62,236 nucleotides of DNA from Verrucomicrobiota bacterium (GCA_029560585.1 JAKQKQ010000185.1:1-62236); one strand, 5' to 3'. Counted from the stretch's first letter, positions 33,819-50,897 are shown. Notes: generated by a model from the sequence alone, not told the origin. Translations and numbers: made by a program.

Positions 33819-34184
33819 TCAGGGGCCACCCACCTGGATCGTGTCCGACCAGCCTCCCATCGAGGCGTGCTCGGCATCGGAGCAGGGTGCGTTGGTCGGC
33901 GCGTCCGCGGGGCTGTCGCTGGCCCGCACGAGTCCTTCCCGGATCAGCCATTCCTCGACTTCCTCGCCGCTGACGTCGGACACGATTCTGCCGCCGATGT
34001 CGAGTGTTGGCTGGAGTGTTTGGCCGCTCTTCTGCACCATCTCCGCAAAGTTTTCGGGATCGCCGATAATGTCGCGATCCTCGTACTGGAGATTGTATTT
34101 CTGAAGCACGGCGCGCACTCCGCGGCTCCATCCGCACGACGGCTTGAGGTAGGCGATGATCTTGGGCTGTCCTTTTTCGAGCAT
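33819..34184 (-). CDS. Glutaredoxin-like protein with CGWS motif and C-terminal tail
   Basis: 121 residues. The thioredoxin-fold N-terminus KIIAYLKPSCGWSRGVRAVLQKYNLQYEDRDIIGDPENFAEMVQKSGQTLQPTLDIGGRIVSDVSGEEVEEWLIREGLV spans about residues 6-80 and has a single Cys in the usual CPYC place (CGWS), plus the cis-Pro of TLQPT. A low-complexity tail follows, with DAPTNAPCSDAEHASMGGWSDTIQVGGP. It may work as a monothiol glutaredoxin-like adaptor. ATG 34184 is favoured over 34205 because a -10 box ends 6 bases upstream. Confidence 0.8.
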   Translation of the reverse strand: MLEKGQPKIIAYLKPSCGWSRGVRAVLQKYNLQYEDRDIIGDPENFAEMVQKSGQTLQPTLDIGGRIVSDVSGEEVEEWLIREGLVRASDSPADAPTNAPCSDAEHASMGGWSDTIQVGGP

Positions 34185-34190
34185 GCGGGG

Positions 34191-34218
34191 AGTATAAATT
34201 TGCATTTGAAGACTGCAA
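34191..34218 (-). promoter_or_regulatory. Promoter for a leaderless glutaredoxin-like mRNA
   Basis: On the minus strand TTGCAG (34213-34218) and TATACT (34191-34196), spacer 16. The -10 box ends 6 bases before the ATG at 34184. It sits in the gap shared with the divergent rsmA gene. Confidence 0.55.
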
Positions 34219-34258
34219 ATCGGCTAATGGCTCGCGGCGCGCGGGCGGGGTGGGGGGC

Positions 34259-35113
34259 ATGACGCTCACCGAGATCCGGGCGATCCTCGCCGAGCGCGGG
34301 CTGGCGCCGCAGCGCCGCTTCGGCCAGCATTTCCTGCACGACGAGAACCTCTGCCGCTGGCTGGTGCGGGAGGCCGGGCTGGGGGCGGGGGAAGCCGTCT
34401 GGGAGATTGGGCCCGGGCTGGGCAGCCTGACGGGGGCCCTGATCGGGGCCGGCCACCGGGTCCGCGCGGTGGAGATCGACCGCGGGTTCGCGCGGTTCTT
34501 GGAGGAGCGATTTGGCCCGGGCGGGATGCTCGAGGTTTTCGAGGCCGATGCGGTGGCTTTCTGCGAGTCGGGGAGACTCCGGGGCCGGGTGGTGATGGGC
34601 AACTTGCCCTACAACGTGACAACGCCGCTGATCATGGCGCTCGTCAGCGGGGGGGCGGTGAGCGAGATGCTGTTCATGGTGCAAGAGGAGGCAGCGGACA
34701 GGCTCGTCGCACAGCCCGGTGAGCCCGACTACGGGGCCGTCAGCGTGCTCGTCCAGAGCCGTTGCCGGGTCGCTTTCCTTCGCCGGGTGTCGCCTTCGGT
34801 CTTCTACCCTGAACCCGCTGTCGATTCGGCCATCATCCGTCTCTCGGCCCTCCAACAGGCCCCTGACGATGCTGCCTTCACACAACTCAAGGTCTTCGTA
34901 AAACGAGGTTTCTCAAACAAACGCAAGCAGTTAGCGAAGCTGCTGGCCGGATGGAGCCCGGGAACCAACCGCCCCCCGCTTGATCGGTCCTATTGGTTCT
35001 CCGCCTTGCAATCGCTGGGGATACGCCCCGATGCGCGCGCCGAGGACCTCGCCCCGAAATCCTGGCAGGCCCTCGCGGCCCTTCCCGGGGGCCCGGAAAC
35101 CAAAATTTCCTAA
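34259..35113 (+). CDS. rsmA: 16S rRNA dimethyladenosine transferase
   Basis: 284 residues of the KsgA/RsmA family: LAPQRRFGQHFLHDENLCRWLVREAG, VWEIGPGLGSLTGALIGAG (SAM-binding motif I), VRAVEIDRGFARFLEERFG, VVMGNLPYNVTTPLIMALV (the NLPY catalytic motif), VQEEAADRLVAQPGEPDYGAVSVLVQ and FYPEPAVDSAIIRL. It dimethylates A1518 and A1519 of 16S rRNA. The ATG at 34259 follows a G-rich stretch and is preferred to the GTG-like start at 34250. Confidence 0.96.
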   Translation: MTLTEIRAILAERGLAPQRRFGQHFLHDENLCRWLVREAGLGAGEAVWEIGPGLGSLTGALIGAGHRVRAVEIDRGFARFLEERFGPGGMLEVFEADAVAFCESGRLRGRVVMGNLPYNVTTPLIMALVSGGAVSEMLFMVQEEAADRLVAQPGEPDYGAVSVLVQSRCRVAFLRRVSPSVFYPEPAVDSAIIRLSALQQAPDDAAFTQLKVFVKRGFSNKRKQLAKLLAGWSPGTNRPPLDRSYWFSALQSLGIRPDARAEDLAPKSWQALAALPGGPETKIS

Positions 35114-35122
35114 AAATTTCCC

Positions 35123-35150
35123 TTGACGGAACCACTGGGGCTGACAACTT
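35123..35150 (+). promoter_or_regulatory. Candidate promoter of the tRNA-Thr/tuf unit
   Basis: TTGACG (35123-35128) with CAACTT (35145-35150) at a 16-base spacer, behind an AT-rich stretch (35101-35122). A perfect 12-base palindrome TTAGCCGGCTAA follows at 35162-35173. The next 150 bases up to the tRNA hold only a small hairpin GTCGGC-TTG-GCCGAC near 35252. Confidence 0.4.
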
Positions 35151-35319
35151 AGCCGTTCACTTTAGCCGGCTAAGGCGGGGTGCGCTGTGTCGATCTGCGC
35201 GGGAGCGCTGGATCGGAGTGGGGCCCTCGTTGCGGCGGAGCGTCGGCTTGGCCGACGTCGGCTGGGTGGAGACTCGGCGCCCGGAGGCACGACGCGAAGA
35301 CAGAGAACAGATCGGATTT

Positions 35320-35392
35320 GCCCACGTAGCTCAGTCGGTAGAGCACGTCCTTGGTAAGGACGAGGTCGTCGGTTCAATCCCGATCGTGGGCT
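35320..35392 (+). tRNA. tRNA-Thr (anticodon GGT)
   Basis: Full cloverleaf: acceptor GCCCACG/CGTGGGC, D-arm AGCTCAGTCGGTAGAGC, anticodon stem CGTCC/GGACG with loop TTGGTAA (GGT), T-arm GGTTCAATCC. Discriminator T at 35392; CCA is not encoded. Located 84 bases before tuf, the position of the tRNA cluster in many genomes. Confidence 0.97.
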
Positions 35393-35476
35393 GTCGGCCG
35401 AAGAAACAGAGAGATAGGTCCTGGGCGAGAGAACGAAGCTTGGAACAACCGGCAAACTGAGGAGAAGAGAAGCACT

Positions 35477-36670
35477 ATGGCGAAGGAATCGTTCAAGAGG
35501 GATAAGCCCCACGTCAACATCGGCACCATCGGTCACGTCGACCACGGCAAGACGACGCTGACGGCTGCGATCACGGCGGTGCTAGCCAAGAAGGGCTTGG
35601 CTGAGGCCAAGAAGTATGACGACATCGACAACGCGCCCGAGGAAAAGGAGCGCGGCATCACGATCAACACCGCGCACGTGGAGTACCAGACCGAGCACCG
35701 CCACTACGCCCACGTCGATTGCCCGGGCCACGCCGACTACATCAAGAACATGATCACCGGCGCCGCGCAGATGGACGGCGCGATCCTGGTGGTCAGCGCC
35801 ACCGATGGCCCAATGCCGCAGACCCGCGAGCACATCCTGCTCGCCCGTCAGGTCGGCGTGCCCGCGCTGGTCGTGTTCATGAACAAGGTCGACATGGTCG
35901 ATGACAAGGAACTCCTCGACCTCGTCGAGCTCGAAATCCGCGACCTGCTCACCAAGTACGAGTTTCCGGGCGACGAGATCCCCATCGTCAAGGGCAGTGC
36001 CCTCAAGGCCCTCGAGGCCGGCGACCCCGCCTCGCCGGACTGCAAGGCGATCCTGGACCTGATGAAGGCCGTCGACGAGTACATCCCGATGCCCGAGCGG
36101 CCCAAGGACCAGCCCTTCCTGATGGCGGTCGAGGACGTGTTCAACATCGAAGGTCGCGGCACCGTGGCCACCGGCCGCGTCGAGCGCGGCGTCCTCAAGC
36201 GGATGGAGGAAATCGAGATCGTCGGCCTTAGGCCCACGCAGAAGACCGTGGTCACCGACATCGAGATGTTCCGCAAGCTCCTCGACAGCGCGGAGGCTGG
36301 CGACAACGTCGGCATCCTGCTGCGCGGCGTCAAGAAGGAGGACGTGGAGCGGGGCCAGGTCATCGCCAAGCCCGGCTCGATCACCCCACACAAGAAGTTT
36401 AAGGCCGAGGTGTACGTGCTGACGAAGGAGGAGGGAGGCCGCCACACGCCTTTCTTCAGCAACTATCGTCCGCAGTTCTACTTCCGGACCACCGACGTGA
36501 CCGGGACCATCAAGTTGCCCGAGGGCGTCGAGATGGTGATGCCCGGCGACAATATCTCTATCGAGATCGAGCTCATCGCCCCGGTGGCGATGGAGAAGAC
36601 GATCCGTTTCGCCATCCGCGAGGGTGGCCGGACGGTCGGCGCCGGTCGCGTTTCGGAGATCCTGGAGTAA
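35477..36670 (+). CDS. tuf: Elongation factor Tu
   Basis: 397 residues. [32 protein letters not shown] carries the P-loop [65 protein letters not shown] and KGSALKAL complete the G motifs. Domains 2 and 3 end with [28 protein letters not shown]. It delivers aminoacyl-tRNA to the ribosome. GAGGAGAAG (about 35459-35467) is the ribosome-binding site; the open frame upstream includes the tRNA and is not translated. rpsL, rpsG and fusA, which often precede tuf, are not next to it. Confidence 0.99.
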   Translation: MAKESFKRDKPHVNIGTIGHVDHGKTTLTAAITAVLAKKGLAEAKKYDDIDNAPEEKERGITINTAHVEYQTEHRHYAHVDCPGHADYIKNMITGAAQMDGAILVVSATDGPMPQTREHILLARQVGVPALVVFMNKVDMVDDKELLDLVELEIRDLLTKYEFPGDEIPIVKGSALKALEAGDPASPDCKAILDLMKAVDEYIPMPERPKDQPFLMAVEDVFNIEGRGTVATGRVERGVLKRMEEIEIVGLRPTQKTVVTDIEMFRKLLDSAEAGDNVGILLRGVKKEDVERGQVIAKPGSITPHKKFKAEVYVLTKEEGGRHTPFFSNYRPQFYFRTTDVTGTIKLPEGVEMVMPGDNISIEIELIAPVAMEKTIRFAIREGGRTVGAGRVSEILE

Positions 36671-36712
36671 GATTGAAGCTCAGGTCGCGACGGCGCGGGT
36701 GGATCGCCGAAC

Positions 36713-36788
36713 AGGAGAGTAGCTCAATTGGTAGAGCAGCGGTCTCCAAAACCGCCGGTTGCAGGTTCGAGTCCTGTCTCTCCTGCCA
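36713..36788 (+). tRNA. tRNA-Trp (anticodon CCA)
   Basis: Acceptor AGGAGAG/CTCTCCT, D-arm AGCTCAATTGGTAGAGC, anticodon loop CTCCAAA (CCA), T-arm GCAGGTTCGAGTCCTGT, discriminator G, and an encoded 3' CCA (36786-36788). It lies 42 bases after tuf and 54 before secE, its conserved place in many bacteria. rpmG, often found here, has no room. Confidence 0.98.
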
Positions 36789-36842
36789 GATCCCGGCGGG
36801 GGGGCGGACACCCAGGCCGTTTCGACCGAGCAGGTATTTGCC

Positions 36843-37208
36843 GTGAATCTTTTCATCGCACAGGCTAACGAGTTGACCGCGGGGCCGCAGGGCGGCGCCG
36901 CGGGTGTCCTCCACTGGCTCCGGCTCAACTGGGGCCTGGTGGGGTGGATCATCGGCCTCGCCATCCTGGCGCTGGTCGCGTGGCAGAACCGGGCCCTGGT
37001 CCGCAAGTTCTTCCGCGAGGTTCTGGTGGAGCTCCGGAAATGTTCTTGGCCGTGGGACCCGACCCAGAGCGGCCTCCGCAAGTACAAGGAACTGATCGAC
37101 TCCTCGGTCGTCGTCCTGGTGTCGATGGTCCTCTTGGGCGCCTACACCAGCGTCGTGGATTTCTTCCTCGTGAAGGCCACCGGCCTCGTCATTCACTGGA
37201 AACTCTAG
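36843..37208 (+). CDS. secE: Preprotein translocase subunit SecE
   Basis: 121 residues. The core is RALVRKFFREVLVELRKCSWPWDPTQSGLRKYKELIDSSVVVLVSMVLLGAYTSVVDFFLVKAT, with the amphipathic helix, the conserved Trp-Pro hinge and the single essential TM segment. An extra N-terminal TM helix (NWGLVGWIIGLAILALVAW, about 35-53) is present, so it has two TM segments instead of the usual one. SecE clamps SecY of the export channel. Start is GTG at 36843; no ATG precedes the domain. Confidence 0.92.
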   Translation: MNLFIAQANELTAGPQGGAAGVLHWLRLNWGLVGWIIGLAILALVAWQNRALVRKFFREVLVELRKCSWPWDPTQSGLRKYKELIDSSVVVLVSMVLLGAYTSVVDFFLVKATGLVIHWKL

Positions 37209-37215
37209 GGATCGC

Positions 37216-37881
37216 ATGACCGACGCCAATCCACAGAACGGGCTAGAGTCAGAGGCCGCCCCCCAGGGGGTCGGCGGAGAGGCACCGGCCGCGGATGTCG
37301 CGCCCGCCGAGGAGCCGCGGCACCCGGACTATGAGAAGGCGCAGTGGTTCGCCCTGCACGCCCTGAGCGGGCAGGAGTACCGCGTTCGCGACCATCTCAT
37401 GCGGCGTCGCAAGACCGAGGAACTCGGGGATGTCATCCACGAGGTGGTCGTGCCCACCGAGAGGATCTCGGAGGTCAAGCGCAACAAGAAGATCGAGACC
37501 GAGCGCAAGCTTTACCCGGGCTACGTCTTCGTCCGGGCCAACCTGCTCGACGAGAATAACAACATCATCGAACGGACCTGGTATAGCCTGCGCGAGACCC
37601 CCGGCGTCATCGGCTTCGCCGACGGCCAGAGGCCCATCCCCATGCGCCAGGGCGAGGTCGATGCGATGCTCGCCCAGATGAAGGCCTCCGAGGAGCGAGT
37701 CATCCCGAAGACCAAATTCGCCGTGGGCGACCGCGTGAAAGTCGGGGACGGGCCATTCCTCAATCAGGATGGCGCCGTCGAGGAGGTCTACCCGGACAAG
37801 GGCCGCCTGCTTGTCTCGGTGAGCATCTTTGGGCGCAGCACCCCCGTGGAGCTCGAATATTGGCAGGTGGAAAAGTCGTAG
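37216..37881 (+). CDS. nusG: Transcription termination/antitermination protein NusG
   Basis: 221 residues. After an acidic low-complexity N-terminus (1-35) comes the NGN domain, QWFALHALSGQEYRVRDHLMRRRKTEELGDVIHEVVVPTERISEVKRNKKIETERKLYPGYVFVRANL, followed by TPGVIGF and a KOW domain (KFAVGDRVKVGDGPFLNQDGAVEEVYPDKGRLLVSVSIFGRSTPVELEYWQVEKS). It couples RNA polymerase with Rho and the ribosome. Seven bases after secE. Confidence 0.98.
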   Translation: MTDANPQNGLESEAAPQGVGGEAPAADVAPAEEPRHPDYEKAQWFALHALSGQEYRVRDHLMRRRKTEELGDVIHEVVVPTERISEVKRNKKIETERKLYPGYVFVRANLLDENNNIIERTWYSLRETPGVIGFADGQRPIPMRQGEVDAMLAQMKASEERVIPKTKFAVGDRVKVGDGPFLNQDGAVEEVYPDKGRLLVSVSIFGRSTPVELEYWQVEKS

Positions 37882-37887
37882 GATATC

Positions 37888-38313
37888 ATGGCTAAAGAGA
37901 TTGTCGCGCAGATCAAGTTGCAGATACCGGCGGGCCAGGCCAACCCGGCGCCGCCCGTCGGCCCCGCGCTGGGCCAGCAGGGCGTCAACATCATGGCCTT
38001 CTGCAAGGAGTTCAACGCCCGGACGCAGAAGCAGGCCGGCGATATCCTTCCGGTCGTGATCACCGTTTTCAAGGACAAGAGTTTCACGTTCATCACCAAG
38101 TCGCCCCCGGCCGGCGTGCTGCTCAAGAAGGCGGCCAAGATCGCCAGCGGTTCGAAGGAGCCCAACAAGATCAAAGTGGGCCAGGTCACCCGGGCGCAGG
38201 TGATGGAGATCGTGCGGCTCAAGATGCCGGACCTCAACTGCTCGGACGAGGAGGCGGGGTTCCGTATCATCGCGGGAACCGCCCGCCAGGCCGGCATCGA
38301 GATCGTGGGTTGA
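37888..38313 (+). CDS. rplK: 50S ribosomal protein L11
   Basis: 141 residues: [43 protein letters not shown] at the N-terminus, [20 protein letters not shown] in the middle and the C-terminal rRNA-binding domain ending [12 protein letters not shown]. Normal family length. It binds the GTPase-associated region of 23S rRNA. Six bases after nusG. Confidence 0.99.
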   Translation: MAKEIVAQIKLQIPAGQANPAPPVGPALGQQGVNIMAFCKEFNARTQKQAGDILPVVITVFKDKSFTFITKSPPAGVLLKKAAKIASGSKEPNKIKVGQVTRAQVMEIVRLKMPDLNCSDEEAGFRIIAGTARQAGIEIVG

Positions 38314-38411
38314 CGTGCTCTTCGCGTCCCGCCGGGTGGCGGGGCGGCAGGGAGCGAGGCGTAGGAGATCCCGGCACCACCGGGATCGGAAGCACTACGG
38401 GAGACAGCGCA

Positions 38412-39119
38412 GTGGCGAACAAGAGAAGCAAACGTTACAGGGAGGCGGCGAAGCTCGTCGATGGCGAGCGTCAGTATCCGCTGGCCGAAGCAATCAAAAT
38501 CATAAAATCCATGCCGCCGGGCAAGATGAACCAGACACTCTCTCTGGCGTTTAAACTGTCCGTCGATCCCCGCCAGAGCGACCAGGCCGTCCGGGGCACG
38601 GTCAACCTGCCCCACGGCAGTGGCAAGGCCGTCCGCGTCCTGGTCTTTGCCAAGGGCAAGGCCGCCGAGGCGGCCACGGCGGCCGGGGCCGATATCGTCG
38701 GCTTTGAGGACCTGGTCAAGAAGGTCTCCGAGGGCTTTCAGGATTTTGACGTGGCGGTCGCAACGCCCGAGGCCATGCAAGAGGTCCGCAAGCTGGGCCG
38801 CGTGCTTGGCCCCCGCGGCCTGATGCCCAACCCCAAGACCGGGACCGTCACCGACGACACCGCCACCGCCGTCAAGGCGTGCAAGGCCGGGCGCGTCGAG
38901 TTCAAGGTCGACAAGGCCGCCAACCTGCACGTGCCATTTGGCAAGGCCGCATTCTCCGAGGAACAGCTTGTCGAGAACGGCATGGCCGTGGCCGATGCCG
39001 TGTTCAAGGCCAAACCCGCCTCCACCAAGGGCACCTACATCGAGCGGGCATTCGTCAGCGCCACATTCTCGCCGGGGCTCAGGCTCGAGATCGGCTCGCT
39101 CGCCTCGAAGAACAACTGA
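38412..39119 (+). CDS. rplA: 50S ribosomal protein L1
   Basis: 235 residues: [102 protein letters not shown] and [20 protein letters not shown]. It binds the L1 stalk of 23S rRNA and often represses its own mRNA. GTG start at 38412, after GGGAG. The 98-base gap to rplK is long for this cluster and could hold an L1 control site. Confidence 0.98.
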   Translation: MANKRSKRYREAAKLVDGERQYPLAEAIKIIKSMPPGKMNQTLSLAFKLSVDPRQSDQAVRGTVNLPHGSGKAVRVLVFAKGKAAEAATAAGADIVGFEDLVKKVSEGFQDFDVAVATPEAMQEVRKLGRVLGPRGLMPNPKTGTVTDDTATAVKACKAGRVEFKVDKAANLHVPFGKAAFSEEQLVENGMAVADAVFKAKPASTKGTYIERAFVSATFSPGLRLEIGSLASKNN

Positions 39120-39148
39120 GCGGGCATCGCGACAGGAGGAACCACGAA

Positions 39149-39664
39149 ATGAGACCCGAAAAAACGATGCTGCTGGAGGAAGTCAAGCAGCGCATCCAAG
39201 ATAGCCCCTACGCGATCATCACCGACTACACCGGCCTGAAGGTGTCGGAGATATCCGAGCTGCGAAAGCGCCTGCGCGCCGTCGGGGCACGCTACACCGT
39301 CGTCAAGAATTCCATGCTCCGACTGGCCGCAGAGCAGCTCGGTTGGCCCGAGTTCGGCGGGCTGTTGGCCGGCCAGACGGCGATCATCGCCGGAAGCCGC
39401 GATGTCTGTTCCGCCGCCAAGGCCGTCAAGAATTTCGCCGCGGAGTTCAAGCGGCCCGTCATCCGGGGCGGCGTCCTCGATGGCAGGCTCCTCGCGGCAC
39501 CCGATGTGGCCGCGCTCGCCGATCTGCCCTCCAGGGAGGTGCTGCTCGCGCGCCTGCTCAGCGTCATCAGCGCGCCCGCCACGCAATTGGCCAGGATCAT
39601 CCAGACGCCGGGCGCACAGCTCGCCCGCGTCATCAAGGCCAAGTCCGACAAGGGGGATTCCTGA
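39149..39664 (+). CDS. rplJ: 50S ribosomal protein L10
   Basis: 171 residues: EEVKQRIQDSPYAIITDYTGLKVSEISELRKRLRAVGARYTVVKNSMLRLAAEQ is the rRNA-binding part. The helical tail (VISAPATQLARIIQTPGAQLARVIKAKS) carries the L7/L12 binding sites. GACAGGAGG gives a strong ribosome-binding site before ATG 39149. Confidence 0.97.
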   Translation: MRPEKTMLLEEVKQRIQDSPYAIITDYTGLKVSEISELRKRLRAVGARYTVVKNSMLRLAAEQLGWPEFGGLLAGQTAIIAGSRDVCSAAKAVKNFAAEFKRPVIRGGVLDGRLLAAPDVAALADLPSREVLLARLLSVISAPATQLARIIQTPGAQLARVIKAKSDKGDS

Positions 39665-39843
39665 GAGCGCCAGAAGATTTGCGCCGGAGGAAGCGGTGCA
39701 CCCGCTGCGGCCGGCGCCAAGAGAGAGAACAAAGAAGGGCAGATAATCCAAGGGTCGGCTACCCCTAGTCCCGGAGCCCTTCGGGATTAATTGGGCCGCG
39801 GGTGCGGCCCGCTAGGAGACCGGCCAAAGGTGAGGTAAAAATT
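39665..39843 (+). other. 179-base rplJ-rplL gap with hairpins
   Basis: Contains two stem-loops: TCCCGGAG-CCCTTCGGGA region near 39770-39786 and GGGCCGC-GGGT-GCGGCCC at 39793-39810. It then has AAAGGTGAGG as the rplL ribosome-binding site (39825-39834). The gap may set the higher L7/L12 yield through mRNA processing or structure; no gene is visible. Confidence 0.4.
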
Positions 39844-40236
39844 ATGGCAGCAGATCTGGATTCGATCGCTGAAAAACTGAGTGGGCTGACGGTCCTCGAG
39901 GCCGCCGAGCTCGTCAAGAAACTCGAGGAGAAGTGGGGCGTTAGCGCCGCCGCGCCCGTCGCCGCCGTCGCGGTTGCCGCGCCCGGTGCCGGTGCCGCCG
40001 CCGCCCCCGCCGCCGAGGAGAAAACCGCCTTCGACGTCATCCTGACGGATGCCGGGTCGAACAAGATCGGCGTGATCAAAGAGGTCCGCGCGTGCGTCGC
40101 GGGGCTCGGCCTGGCCGACGCCAAGGCCCTCGTCGAGTCGGCGCCCAAACCCATCAAGGAGGGCGCGACCAAGGAAGAGGCAGCCGAGATGAAGAAGAAG
40201 CTCGAGGCCGCCGGCGCCAAGGTCGAGATCAAGTAA
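39844..40236 (+). CDS. rplL: 50S ribosomal protein L7/L12
   Basis: 130 residues: N-terminal dimer domain ([28 protein letters not shown]), Ala/Pro hinge (about 40-62) and C-terminal domain ([72 protein letters not shown]). It recruits translation GTPases as the stalk protein. Confidence 0.98.
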   Translation: MAADLDSIAEKLSGLTVLEAAELVKKLEEKWGVSAAAPVAAVAVAAPGAGAAAAPAAEEKTAFDVILTDAGSNKIGVIKEVRACVAGLGLADAKALVESAPKPIKEGATKEEAAEMKKKLEAAGAKVEIK

Positions 40237-40335
40237 AGGCGTTTCGATGTCCTGCCCCGACCGGCGCGAGCCGCGCGCGGGGCAGTGATCGGGCCGCCAT
40301 GTGGGCCAGACGGAGAGCAAGCGCGGGACTAAGCC

Positions 40336-44211
<3,876 letters not shown>

Positions 44212-44331
44212 CCCGAGATCGGCGGCGAGAACGGGCCGGATGGTTTTTTTGTTGGTTGAGGAATGATGTGGCGTGGGCCGGAGACGCGGGCGACCGCGGT
44301 CCCGCCCCGCTAGGAAGGAACGGGAAGAGCT

Positions 44332-48486
<4,155 letters not shown>

Positions 48487-48670
48487 CCTGGGTCGTCGCG
48501 TTTTTTCAGCGCTGCGGGGACGGGAAACGCCCGTGGCCGTGGGCGGGAGCGAGCTGGGAAACGGCTTGCCGACCTTCGCCGCCGGGGTCCCGCCATCTTT
48601 TCGGCTCAAAGGACCGCCGACCGCTCGCTCTGCGCTTGACCCGGCGCCGCGGTGGCTGTCCCATTTCCCC

Positions 48671-50101
48671 GTGGCGTGGTGGCAATGGTTCTTGGTCTTG
48701 TTTGAGCTGGGGGTCGGGGGTGGGGCGATGATCCACGTCATCCTCCGCAAGCGCGACCCGCGCGCGGCCGCGTACTGGATAGCGATCATCCTGCTGGTGC
48801 CGCTGGCCGGCGCGGGGCTGTATCTGCTCTTGGGCATCAACTTCATCCAGCGCAGGGCCCGATTCTATCGCGAGGGAAGCGGACTGGATTACGCCGCCGT
48901 GGCACCAGGCGCCATCCCGCCCGTGGTTTTTGAGCCCGAGCCGGAGATCATCGCCATGGGACCGCTGTTCCAGGGGTTGCGTCGGCTCTCGCGGCTCGCC
49001 GCGACCTCTGGCAATGCCGTGGAGATCCTGCGAAACGGCGACGAGGCCATGCCGGCCATGCTCGCGGCGATCGATCGCGCACGCGAGTCGATCTGCCTCG
49101 CCACCTACATATTCGAGTTGCAGGGCATAGGCTCAAAGTTCGTGGATGCCCTGGAACGGGCAAAGACGCGCGGTGTGGAGGTGCGCGTCATGGTCGATGA
49201 TGCGGGGACGCGCTATGCGTGGCCGCCGGTCACCCGCGAGTTGCGAAGCCGCGGGGTGCCGGTCGCGCGCTTTATGCCGAACCGTTTCGTCCTGCGCCTG
49301 CTCTCCATGAACATGCGCAATCACCGCAAGTTCCTGGTGGTGGATGGTCGGGAGGGCTTCACGGGCGGCATGAACATCCGACAGGGCAACATGCTCCGCG
49401 AGAATCCGCCGTATCCCGTGCAGGACATCCACTGCCGGGTCAGGGGACCGGTCGTGGCCGAAATGATGCGCATCTTTGCCGAGGATTGGCACTTCTGCAC
49501 CGGCGAGACCCTCTCCGGCCCCCGCTGGTATCCGGAACTCGCCGCGGTCGGCGACGTGTGCGCGGTCGGCATCCCCGATGGACCCGACGAGGACCTCGGC
49601 GTCGCCGCCTCCGCGCTGGCGGCCGCGCTCGCCGCAGCCACCCAGGACGTCCGCATCGTCACGCCCTACTTCTTGCCCACCCCGCAACTCTACTTTGGCC
49701 TGATCGCCTGTGCCTTTCGCGGCCTCGATGTCCGCGTCATTGTCCCTTCGAAGAATAACATTCCCCTGATCACATGGGCATCCCGCACCATGTATCCGCC
49801 GCTCCTTGAGCGCGGCGTTCGCATCTTCGAGTCCCCGCCGCCCTTTGACCATTCCAAGATCTTTACCGTCGACGGCAAATGGTCTTGCGTCGGTTCCACC
49901 AATTGGGATCCCCGCAGCCTGCGGCTCAATTTCGAATTCGATCTCGCCTGCTTCGACGAGATCCTCGCCCGTGATCTCAACCGTGAATTCGACGCTAAAC
50001 TCAGGGGCGCCACCGAGGTCACTCAAGATGCGCTCGATCGCCAGTCCCTCCCCGAGCGCTTTCGCAACGGCGTGGCCAGGCTCTTCATCCCGCTGCTCTA
50101 G
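48671..50101 (+). CDS. Cardiolipin synthase (phospholipase D superfamily)
   Basis: About 476 residues. Two N-terminal TM helices (WWQWFLVLFELGVGGGAMIHVIL, AAAYWIAIILLVPLAGAGLYLLLG) and two HKD sites: NMRNHRKFLVVDGREGFTGG and PFDHSKIFTVDGKWSCVGSTNWD. It joins phosphatidylglycerol molecules (or PG and PE) to cardiolipin in the membrane. The GTG at 48671 keeps both TM helices; earlier GTGs at 48533 and 48539 are possible but add atypical residues, and ATG 48728 would lose the first helix. Confidence 0.9.
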   Translation: MAWWQWFLVLFELGVGGGAMIHVILRKRDPRAAAYWIAIILLVPLAGAGLYLLLGINFIQRRARFYREGSGLDYAAVAPGAIPPVVFEPEPEIIAMGPLFQGLRRLSRLAATSGNAVEILRNGDEAMPAMLAAIDRARESICLATYIFELQGIGSKFVDALERAKTRGVEVRVMVDDAGTRYAWPPVTRELRSRGVPVARFMPNRFVLRLLSMNMRNHRKFLVVDGREGFTGGMNIRQGNMLRENPPYPVQDIHCRVRGPVVAEMMRIFAEDWHFCTGETLSGPRWYPELAAVGDVCAVGIPDGPDEDLGVAASALAAALAAATQDVRIVTPYFLPTPQLYFGLIACAFRGLDVRVIVPSKNNIPLITWASRTMYPPLLERGVRIFESPPPFDHSKIFTVDGKWSCVGSTNWDPRSLRLNFEFDLACFDEILARDLNREFDAKLRGATEVTQDALDRQSLPERFRNGVARLFIPLL

Positions 50102-50130
50102 GAAACTGTCGGACTTAGGCCGGCGTCCCT

Positions 50131-50163
50131 CCCATGCCCAGCGCGGCTGCTGTGTGGGTTTTT
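50131..50163 (+). terminator. Intrinsic terminator candidate after cardiolipin synthase
   Basis: A stem between CCCA and TGGG with an inner CAGC-GCG-GCTG, followed by TTTTT. It lies 30 bases after the stop. The T-run belongs to the motif TTTTTCAACGGGCCG shared with 478-498. The 17-base CTGTCGGACTTAGGCCG at 50106-50122 (seen also at 11488-11504) lies just before it. Confidence 0.5.
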
Positions 50164-50243
50164 CAACGGGCCGCTAGGTGGCCACGTGGACAATCGGGTT
50201 TCCCGGGGTAGACATCCCTGTGCCGCCGACTGCGCAAGAGAAC

Positions 50244-50897
50244 ATGACCCGGGCGATCCTGTTTGACAGCGATGGCGTTCTGGTTGACTCAGAACAGTTG
50301 TTCTTTGAGGCAACCCGCGCCGCCTTCCAGCGGGCCGGTGGCTCGCTTTCCCGCGAGCAATGGGCGAGGTGGTATTTGGGGCAGGGGAAATCTTCCCGTG
50401 AGATCGCGGGACTGGTTGGCATCTCCGCCTCGCGCGTGGACGAGATGATAGCCAGACGAGATAGGTGGTTTTGGAATCGGATCGACCAGGGGGTGGCGAT
50501 CCGCCCGGGCGTGATCGAGGCGCTGAATATCCTCGCCGAGGATTTTCGACTCGCGGTTGTGACCGGCGCGTCCCGCGAACACTATGAACGCGTGCACGCT
50601 TTATCGGGGCTGCGCGATTTCTTTGAGGTGACGGTCACGAGCGATGAGTGCGAGCACGTGAAACCACATCCCGAGGGATACCAGAGGGCCCTGCAGAGGC
50701 TGAGCCTGAAGCCCTGCGAGTGCCTGGCCGTCGAGGATTCTCCTCGCGGCGCGATCGCCGCGCTGGCGGCCGGGATTCCTTGCGTCGTGATCCCAACCCA
50801 TCTGACGGATCTGCCGCTTTGCCCGTCCGAGTGCGCGCTCCTGGACAACGTGTCGCGCCTCGCGCAATTTCTGGAGAGGGAAACATCCGCGTCATGA
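50244..50897 (+). CDS. HAD-superfamily phosphatase, beta-phosphoglucomutase-like
   Basis: 217 residues. HAD motif I is ILFDSDGVLVDSE (nucleophile Asp and the DxD pair), motif II VVTGASREHYERV, motif III EHVKPHPEGYQRAL and motif IV CLAVEDSPRGAIAALAAGIP. A helical cap (ATRAAFQRAGGSLSREQWARWYLGQGKSSREIAGLVGISASRVDEMIARR) is of the beta-PGM/phosphoglycolate type. Substrate unknown. It overlaps the carbonic anhydrase gene by 4 bases, so the two are co-translated. The upstream frame to 50178 is not needed. Confidence 0.9.
   Translation: MTRAILFDSDGVLVDSEQLFFEATRAAFQRAGGSLSREQWARWYLGQGKSSREIAGLVGISASRVDEMIARRDRWFWNRIDQGVAIRPGVIEALNILAEDFRLAVVTGASREHYERVHALSGLRDFFEVTVTSDECEHVKPHPEGYQRALQRLSLKPCECLAVEDSPRGAIAALAAGIPCVVIPTHLTDLPLCPSECALLDNVSRLAQFLERETSAS

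Noticed and set aside
35114-35319. Additional tRNA genes before tRNA-Thr (Tyr, Gly as in other tuf clusters)
   Set aside because: No cloverleaf with a T-arm GGTTC motif is found in this stretch.
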